Below, piece after piece: positions 58,501-64,000 of a DNA stretch of 64,000 nucleotides. The position numbers and the translations under genes are program-made. Origin of the DNA: Eutreptiella sp. 'Long Island Sound 2002' (Eukaryota > Euglenozoa > Euglenophyceae > Eutreptiales > Eutreptiaceae); the NCBI GenBank assembly GCA_964036045.1, contig OZ038385.1, forward strand, positions 434,001-498,000. The letters are read 5' to 3'. Numbering within the stretch: position 1 is the first letter of the stretch; every line of letters begins with the position of its first letter. Below the pieces are notes generated by a model. The model did not search any database and had not been told where the DNA came from. It worked only from the letters and a program-made list of their open reading frames with translations.

Positions 58501-58756
58501 GTATAGATACAACCGACCGCACTGCGGTATAGGCCTCTTCCTGGTCCGATTCCGACTTCTCCTCGTCCGATATGCCGTCTTCATCGTCGTGGGGTGCACT
58601 TCCCACCGATAATCTTCGGAAATTTGCGGCCTCGGGCTGGTGACTGTCGCTATCGGCTCCCATTCTTGGAAAATCCCATGTTGGTGGGTCCGACCCAACC
58701 GGACCATCGTATTGGTCCGCGATGTGATCCATGACCCTCGCCACGAACTCGTCCTT
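55590..58756 (-). pseudogene. pol of element 3: RT (deleted), RNase H, IN, chromodomain
   Basis: This continues the gag-protease frame after a TAG at 58757-58759. RT begins normally (WASPAFIVPK, VVDYRGLNEQT, SYSLPL), then jumps near 58112-58120 to the sequence that follows the palm in element 1; about 125 residues including the FVDD-type catalytic box are missing. RNase H (RTDASDYAVGAVLEQ, TDHQSLQSW) is split by a shift near 57660. Another shift lies near 57030 and a TAG at 56899-56901 in the integrase zinc finger. The integrase core is intact (MDVFAMPE, SDRGSQF, NGRAEVAGRQ). The chromodomain begins EKILADKPD, then changes frame at a run of C near 55760. It cannot make active reverse transcriptase. 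Confidence 0.88.
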
Positions 58757-61700
58757 CTAGTACTTGCCGGTGACCAACATCTTGTCATCCCACCAATGCG
58801 GAGATGTGACCATGGCCCGCCTCTTCTTGGCTGCCACACGGTCCTGCATCCCCATCCGCATGTAGTTGACGACGTGGTCGATCTCGGCGTGGGACAGGAC
58901 GTCAATGCCATCAATGGGCTGATCCGTCCCCTCCTTGGGCTCAAACATGACCTTCATGGGCACCGCCTCCACCCTACGGATGAATGCTTCATCACCCGTG
59001 GGCTGGGCTTGCGCCCCATCCAGCAGGAAAGCCTTGGTACCCCACGCTTGACCCGGGGAGGGCATTGATACACCCTTGGCGTCGATGAACAACTCCTCTT
59101 CTGGCCCGAATGACATCTCGTTCAGGGTGATGGAGTCCAGCGTCGACTTGAGATCCTCCAGCGGACATGGGGTGGATCCTATGCCGGTTATGACCAGGAT
59201 CCCCTTCGCCCTATCCGCGATGATCTTCTTCACCATACGTCTGGTATTGTCCAGGGAGCCATGCCAGTACATGGGTCCCCACTCCTTCAAACCCCAATGC
59301 CGGTGCCAGGCTGAGTCTCCTCGATGCCAGTGCCGCCTACACTTCCTCAGAAGTGGGGCATCCCGGGAAGCAAAGACGTCCGTCTCGGGTGTTTCGGCTC
59401 CTAGCGTCTGGATCATCCTGGCATACACCTGTGGCGCCATTCCATACTCCGTGAGCTGAACTCCGCGGTCTCCTCTGGACTTGGCACCCACAGCTTGCAC
59501 CGCTCGGACGATCGGATCCCCTTCCTCAGCATTCCATTGGGATGATCCGCATGCATAATCCGTGGACAGCCATGTGAGGCATTCATCATCCTCCCTGACC
59601 AGGGTTGCACGATGGGGAAGGGCTCCAATGGCGTTTGCCACCATGAAGTCATACCCCATGATCATATCCCAATCGGTAATGTCGGCCACATAGAAGTTCC
59701 CGGATAGAGTGCTTCTCTTCGCCTGATCAGGGCGGTTCAAGCGCTCATGCTCCCAGAATTCCATACTGATGGTGGCCTCATGGGTGCCGCCACCCATAAT
59801 CTCTCCGTTGGTGACCTTCAGGCGGACCGGTCTCCGGCTGGGCTGCAGGAGTTCCTCCTTGAACAACCCTCTCCGGACCAGGCTCACCTGGGCACCCGTA
59901 TCCACTAACACATCCACCACCTTCTCCTCTCGTCCGCACCGTACTCGCAGTTTCAAGTGCAACTGCCGCTCGTCGCCATGAGGTGTATGGACGACTCTCA
60001 CGGCATGCAACTCTAGCACATCCGGGTGCATCAGGACTTCAAGGGTATGGTTACGGATGGTGTAGATCTTGGGTTGGTCCTGCCCGTCCACGGGGCTCTC
60101 CGTGGTCGCTGCTTCCTTCTTGCCATGTCCGGTACCCACATGTACTTCCCTTGGCAGGGCGCTCCAGGGGTTGGGAGTGGCGAATCTCAGTGGTTTTGGC
60201 TCTTCTGGAGCAATCTTCGGCACCCGATGTGCCTTCGCTTTCTCTGGGATTCCACTGATTTTCGGAGGAGAGACCTCCGAGGTCCCACTCCCGTGGGGGC
60301 TCCTCCAGACTTGGCTTCCCGCAGCCCCTTCCGGCTGCGATCCGCCAGGACTTTGTCCTCCACGTTGCTGGGCTTTGAGTTCCTCCAACGTCCTCAACAT
60401 GTCCTCAGCAACTTCCTCGATCGACCTCACTCGTCGGTCTTGACCAGGTCCACCACCATAGCCTCTTTCTCCGCCTTTTCCTTGGCCCTTGCCTTGGCCT
60501 TTTCCCCCGTCTCCGCCCTTCGCCTTCCAATCGGAAATCCGCTGCTCCTTGGGCTTCATCTCGGGGTGGGCGGCGAAGTAGGCCTTCTTGTCCGCCTCAT
60601 ACACCTTGCACTGACGGTGGTCGTGTGCATGGTTGTTTCCCTTGCCATAACAGACCCAGCACCCGTCGTGCGGAGACCTGTACTCTCGGAACGAGAGCGG
60701 TGGGTTCCGGATCCTCCTTGGCTCTTTGCCCCTTGGTCCCACCCGGCTCCATATGGACCGATCCTGCCCATTGTTCCTCACGTTGTGCGCCACAAACGCG
60801 ACGAAATGGGCCTCCTCGTGATCCTCCCGGGACCAGTGGTCTTGGCCACTTCCACTACCATCCTCCGCGGAGTTGGCCGTGTCCTCCTGGATCTCCCGAT
60901 GATGGCGGTCTTCTCGGTGGCCTCGTTGTCCATGACCATGTCGATCCTGCACGTGGGCCTCGTTCTTTGCATTGAGCTTCAACTCCACCGTGATATACTT
61001 CACGATCTCGTCCAGGCTCATGCGGGCGAAGATGACCTGCATCCTCAGCGGCTCCCCGCGCCTCCACTCCACGTTGTTGAGGCGCAGCACCTTTTGCCCC
61101 ATGGAGTCTCCAAATACCTCCACGTACACGGCGTTCTTCAGTCCCAACATCCGGTTGGGCTCGCCCAGGTTCCTCCTGAAGAACTCCATGATACCCGCAT
61201 GGGTACCCTCCGCCGCCATGATCCTTACCGCCACGCGCTTCTTCGCTCTCTTCGTCTCCTCGTCCTCCACTCTCCTCTTCCAGTTGCCGGGGAGGACGTC
61301 CTTCAGCAAGTGGCGGATCTCGCTGGCCTCGTTCCAGTCCTCCACCAGCTTGAGGCATCTGCGGTACTTCCGCAGATACCGGGTCCACTCCCGGACCCGC
61401 AACTCACCGCGGTCCAGCGGCAGCGGGATGGACCACAAGTCCTCCAGCTTCTGGTTCAGAGCGTCCACCCGCTCCTCATCCTCCAACCACTGGAGGCAGG
61501 CCTGCTCCGTACGGATCAATCCTTCCCGGATCTGATCCCGCAGCTCCTCCTTCAGGTCCTGCGCCAGCCGGTGTGGGAATGTCCGACATACCCACTTGTC
61601 CCGGGGCGCTCCCCGCATCTCGCCGACGACTTCCTCGGCAAAGTCCTTCCAGTCCAGGATGAAGTCATCCAGGTTGGACGGGTTCCCGTCGTAATAGGGG

Positions 61701-63409
61701 ATTTTGATTCCCCTGAGGTCGTCAATCCTGATGGCGTCTCCGACGTCTCCAGCCACCACTCCACCGAGACGGATACCACCTGTGGCCGGGGGGTGTGAGT
61801 ACACTCCCCGTACATCCCTCTCCTCCATGGAGTGCGGTCCAGTTGGGCCTGAACCCATGGGGTTTGGAATGCGGGAAGGATTTGCTCCATCGGCCGTCCA
61901 TATCCCCGTATTGGGGTCCTTCGCCCACAGGTTTCCGCTTGGATGGCCTCGACCATGTCCGTCGGCGCTTCCCATGGTTCGCCCCTGCATGGTTTGCGTC
62001 TGGATCTCCTCTTCCGCATAAACTGCATAGGTAGTCGTATTGGGCGGTGGATTCTGGGTGGCATGGGACATCTGTACCGTCAGGCTCCTCGGGTCCGTGG
62101 TTGCGTGCCCTTCCCGCATGGACCCAGCCGGCGCCGTTTGTTCCCCGAGCATTGTGGATTCGCTGGACATGGGAACAAAAGGCAGCGCACCCGGGTCAAC
62201 ACGCGGAGGCGCGTATGGTGCCTCTGCAGGGCCGCCCATGGGTTTATGCATGGCGCTCCTGAGGGTCTTAACCCGCTCCACCAGCTCCGCCGCGGCCGGC
62301 TTTGCCGGGAGCTCCGGACCCGAGGCGAGGGGCTGTAGCTCCTCTAGCCTTTTCAGGCGTCCCGACATGTCCTCCACCAGGTGGAGGAGGCTGTCCACCA
62401 CTCGCTGCTGCTTCTCCAGGGCCAGCTCCAGATTCTCCCGGTACCGGTCCTGTTCCGCTCGCAGCTCCTCCATGTCTTTCTCCGCGGCCGACTGGTCATC
62501 TAGGATCCCGGCGACGTCCTCCTCTAGACCGTCCTTCGCGTTGTCCAGGCGGTCTAGGCGATGCACGATGGCGTCCATCCCCATCTTTGGGTACTTGCCC
62601 ATGAGAAAGGACACGTGCTCGCAGTGGCACTCAGCCTGATTTCCGCCTGATCCGGCGCATCCCGCGGTTCCCGGCACCTCAGACTCGTCGCCCATGGGCG
62701 TATCGCCTATGGCGTCCGTCTCTGGTCCCGTGTGCCGGGGCACAGGTGCCGTCCGGGCCCTGGCTGGCCTCTCCAAGCCCTCGGCGTCGTGCTTCAAGGC
62801 GGGCTCGGGGGCCGTATGCGCCCTGGCGATCGGCGCGGACATCTCTGACTCCGAAGGTGGCTCGTAGGCTGTCCGATAGCCCTCGGAGTGCCCCTCGGAT
62901 TCCCACAGCCTGACCGGGCTGGGGTCCGTGTCCATAGCCCCGGCGTCCCTTGTCGCGGACTTGGGTGACCCGCGCTTCCGGTAGCGCCGGGCCCGTCCTC
63001 CACTGCTGCCCGAGTGGCAGGCCTCATCAGAGTCCTCCGCGGCGGAGCGGAGGTTGCATGCCTTTCGGCAGCGACGCTCACACATGGAGACCAGGTCCTC
63101 CATGTCACGTCCTCCTCTTCCCGAACGTCGTACTTCTCTTCGGGCTTCAACTTCCGGAGTTCGCCATGCTCTTGAACGTCTCGGTTCTTCTATGGCTCCA
63201 ATCTCCGGCGTGGTCTCCACCGAGTCCACAATACGCACCCGGGGCGTACTTGGGCAGGGCTCATAAGGGTTCAAGTCCCCGGGTCGGCGGTTGGTAGGGG
63301 CAGCAGGTAAGCCTCTGCTACCATAAAGAAGGTCCCTACCAGGACCGGCCCCCGCTGTGCCCCTTCCGCCTGTAATCCCTGCTGATTTGCTCCTGATCAA
63401 TGCTTGCAT
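58757..63409 (-). CDS. Gag-protease polyprotein of element 3
   Basis: An open frame of 1550 codons from a true ATG at 63409. It begins with a region containing CERRCRKACN, close to the CERACGVPCN motif of the element 1 Gag. A coiled-coil-like stretch follows at about residues 280-350, then the capsid region at about 570-760 (IKIPYYDGNPSNLDDFILDW), and a zinc knuckle at 917-934 (60661-60608) with the same CX2CX8HX4C spacing. The aspartic protease has DTGA at residue 1170 (59902-59891), and the Dam-like domain occupies about 1320-1470. Unlike element 1 there is no stop between Gag and protease; the stop comes before RT (TAC TAG AAG), probably a mutated sense codon. Gag and protease could still be made, RT could not. 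Confidence 0.9.
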   Translation of the reverse strand: MQALIRSKSAGITGGRGTAGAGPGRDLLYGSRGLPAAPTNRRPGDLNPYEPCPSTPRVRIVDSVETTPEIGAIEEPRRSRAWRTPEVEARREVRRSGRGGRDMEDLVSMCERRCRKACNLRSAAEDSDEACHSGSSGGRARRYRKRGSPKSATRDAGAMDTDPSPVRLWESEGHSEGYRTAYEPPSESEMSAPIARAHTAPEPALKHDAEGLERPARARTAPVPRHTGPETDAIGDTPMGDESEVPGTAGCAGSGGNQAECHCEHVSFLMGKYPKMGMDAIVHRLDRLDNAKDGLEEDVAGILDDQSAAEKDMEELRAEQDRYRENLELALEKQQRVVDSLLHLVEDMSGRLKRLEELQPLASGPELPAKPAAAELVERVKTLRSAMHKPMGGPAEAPYAPPRVDPGALPFVPMSSESTMLGEQTAPAGSMREGHATTDPRSLTVQMSHATQNPPPNTTTYAVYAEEEIQTQTMQGRTMGSADGHGRGHPSGNLWAKDPNTGIWTADGANPSRIPNPMGSGPTGPHSMEERDVRGVYSHPPATGGIRLGGVVAGDVGDAIRIDDLRGIKIPYYDGNPSNLDDFILDWKDFAEEVVGEMRGAPRDKWVCRTFPHRLAQDLKEELRDQIREGLIRTEQACLQWLEDEERVDALNQKLEDLWSIPLPLDRGELRVREWTRYLRKYRRCLKLVEDWNEASEIRHLLKDVLPGNWKRRVEDEETKRAKKRVAVRIMAAEGTHAGIMEFFRRNLGEPNRMLGLKNAVYVEVFGDSMGQKVLRLNNVEWRRGEPLRMQVIFARMSLDEIVKYITVELKLNAKNEAHVQDRHGHGQRGHREDRHHREIQEDTANSAEDGSGSGQDHWSREDHEEAHFVAFVAHNVRNNGQDRSIWSRVGPRGKEPRRIRNPPLSFREYRSPHDGCWVCYGKGNNHAHDHRQCKVYEADKKAYFAAHPEMKPKEQRISDWKAKGGDGGKGQGKGQGKGGERGYGGGPGQDRRVRSIEEVAEDMLRTLEELKAQQRGGQSPGGSQPEGAAGSQVWRSPHGSGTSEVSPPKISGIPEKAKAHRVPKIAPEEPKPLRFATPNPWSALPREVHVGTGHGKKEAATTESPVDGQDQPKIYTIRNHTLEVLMHPDVLELHAVRVVHTPHGDERQLHLKLRVRCGREEKVVDVLVDTGAQVSLVRRGLFKEELLQPSRRPVRLKVTNGEIMGGGTHEATISMEFWEHERLNRPDQAKRSTLSGNFYVADITDWDMIMGYDFMVANAIGALPHRATLVREDDECLTWLSTDYACGSSQWNAEEGDPIVRAVQAVGAKSRGDRGVQLTEYGMAPQVYARMIQTLGAETPETDVFASRDAPLLRKCRRHWHRGDSAWHRHWGLKEWGPMYWHGSLDNTRRMVKKIIADRAKGILVITGIGSTPCPLEDLKSTLDSITLNEMSFGPEEELFIDAKGVSMPSPGQAWGTKAFLLDGAQAQPTGDEAFIRRVEAVPMKVMFEPKEGTDQPIDGIDVLSHAEIDHVVNYMRMGMQDRVAAKKRRAMVTSPHWWDDKMLVTGKY
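58990..59460 (-). other. Dam-like domain of element 3
   Basis: It aligns with 29814-30230 of element 1: PQVYARMIQTLG, TDVFASRDAP, WHRGDSAWHRHWG, PMYWHGSLDN, VKKIIADRAKGILVITG. Presence at the same place in two diverged families suggests an old, retained part of Pol. The catalytic box is not canonical. Confidence 0.45.
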
Positions 63410-64000
63410 TTCTCAAAGTCCCGGGTCCAAAATCCAAAAATATAGAAAATCGAAAATACAATCCTCCTTCAACCCTGAACAGCAATCAGATCCCACGAAT
63501 GCAGCAATAACCCGATTCACAATCCAATCCACGATGCGGGCTTCCGTTCAGCACACCGGTCTTCCCACGGTGGCGGGCATGTACAAGAATTGCACCAAGG
63601 AAGAAAGCCCTGAAATTGGCATATGAACACAAATAAGGCAAAGTTGGGGAAAGATGGAAACATACACATTCACAGCCATAGACCCCTAATTCCCTGGACT
63701 CAAGACCTTCCCTTGACTCACCAACATGATGCCCAGAACCCAATCAAATAAGATAGCTAAATGCCATGTGTCACAAGTCACTACACAAACCCCAAAAATG
63801 TGTTCACTCCCAAGCCTATATATCCTAGCCCAAAGGGGAAGGCGGTGTGTCATGGTTTAGAATGGCACTCAGGACCATGCCCTACCCTGACATAACCTTG
63901 GTTGGACTTGGGGTCGAATGGGCTTGGAGAACTGCCCCATGAAGATGACCTCACAAAATGGCAAAATCAGGCAAATCACACCATACTGCCCAAAATTTAA
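63410..64000 (-). other. Upstream part of element 3, 5' LTR not resolved
   Basis: Leader and possibly 5' LTR of element 3. A short A-rich phrase near 63617-63640 faintly resembles the LTR end at 53839, but similarity is not sustained. No coding region is recognised; short frames here look incidental. Confidence 0.4.

Larger units (their letters stand above)
53839..63409 (-). mobile_element. Element 3: distant gypsy relative on the minus strand
   Basis: Inserted into pol of element 2. Reading on the minus strand: 5' leader (boundary unclear), gag-protease 63409-58757, pol to about 55590, purine tract near 55208, 3' LTR 55194-53839. The first 1100 bp of its LTR are recognisably related to the element 1 LTR, and its proteins share the same domains, so it is a separate lineage of the same clade. 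Its 5' LTR and the right-hand target duplication are not identified; ACTC (53835-53838) is the left candidate. Several breaks make it inactive. Confidence 0.85.

Noticed and set aside
63610-64000. Possible 5' LTR of element 3
   Set aside because: Only a short A-rich phrase resembles the 3' LTR end at 53839; the following several hundred bases do not align by eye.

Overview
The window is eukaryotic repeat DNA. Every recognisable coding region belongs to a transposable element: Ty3/gypsy-type Gag and Pol with a C-terminal chromodomain, the tail of a Helitron (PIF1-like) helicase, and a MULE transposase. No bacterial gene organisation, host housekeeping gene, tRNA or rRNA was seen. The species cannot be fixed from the sequence. 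The very GC-rich retroelement ORFs beside AT-richer repeats make me lean towards an alga or other protist, but that is an impression, not evidence.

Layout. (1) 1-18432 is a satellite array with a basic period near 840 bp, built from a subrepeat of about 180 bp, a variable (TCG)n/(TTCG)n microsatellite and a GC-rich hairpin followed by CTAG that looks exactly like a Helitron 3' end. A 723-bp Mutator-type MITE with a perfect 9-bp target duplication sits in it at 14426-15148. (2) 18433-19932 and 19933-38476 are two tandem Helitron-like elements, A and B, each ending in a hairpin plus CTAG. B keeps the last part of a Helitron helicase. (3) B is split by a full-length retrotransposon, element 1 (21194-38377), with 2.95-kb LTRs, a matched GGAT target duplication, a 1380-residue Gag and a long Pol (protease, a Dam-methylase-like domain, RT, RNase H, integrase, chromodomain). 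(4) 38660-40390 is a decayed MULE transposase. (5) Element 2 (from 40388, cut off at 53838) is a decayed relative of element 1. Its 5' LTR is split by a composite LTR unit (41961-46776, ATAT target duplication) that joins a gypsy LTR to a small TRIM-like element. (6) Element 3 (minus strand, from 53839 to at least 63409) is a more distant relative inserted into the pol of element 2.

Order of events, inferred from who interrupts whom: MULE, then element 2 into its 3' end, then the composite unit and element 3 into element 2. Separately, the Helitron-type tandem block formed and element 1 entered Helitron B. Element 1 is the youngest recognisable autonomous-type element: its LTRs differ at about 40 of 2946 positions by eye and Pol is open throughout.

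How the parts work together: in element 1 Gag and Pol share one reading frame, separated by a TAG that is also present in element 2, and Pol has no ATG before the protease active site. Pol is therefore expected to be made only as a Gag-Pol fusion, most simply by stop-codon readthrough. The four LTR units share near-identical purine tracts and TGA starts, so the coding-less TRIM could be mobilised by the gypsy machinery. A domain resembling Dam-type DNA methyltransferases lies between protease and RT in both diverged families and is the most unusual protein feature here.
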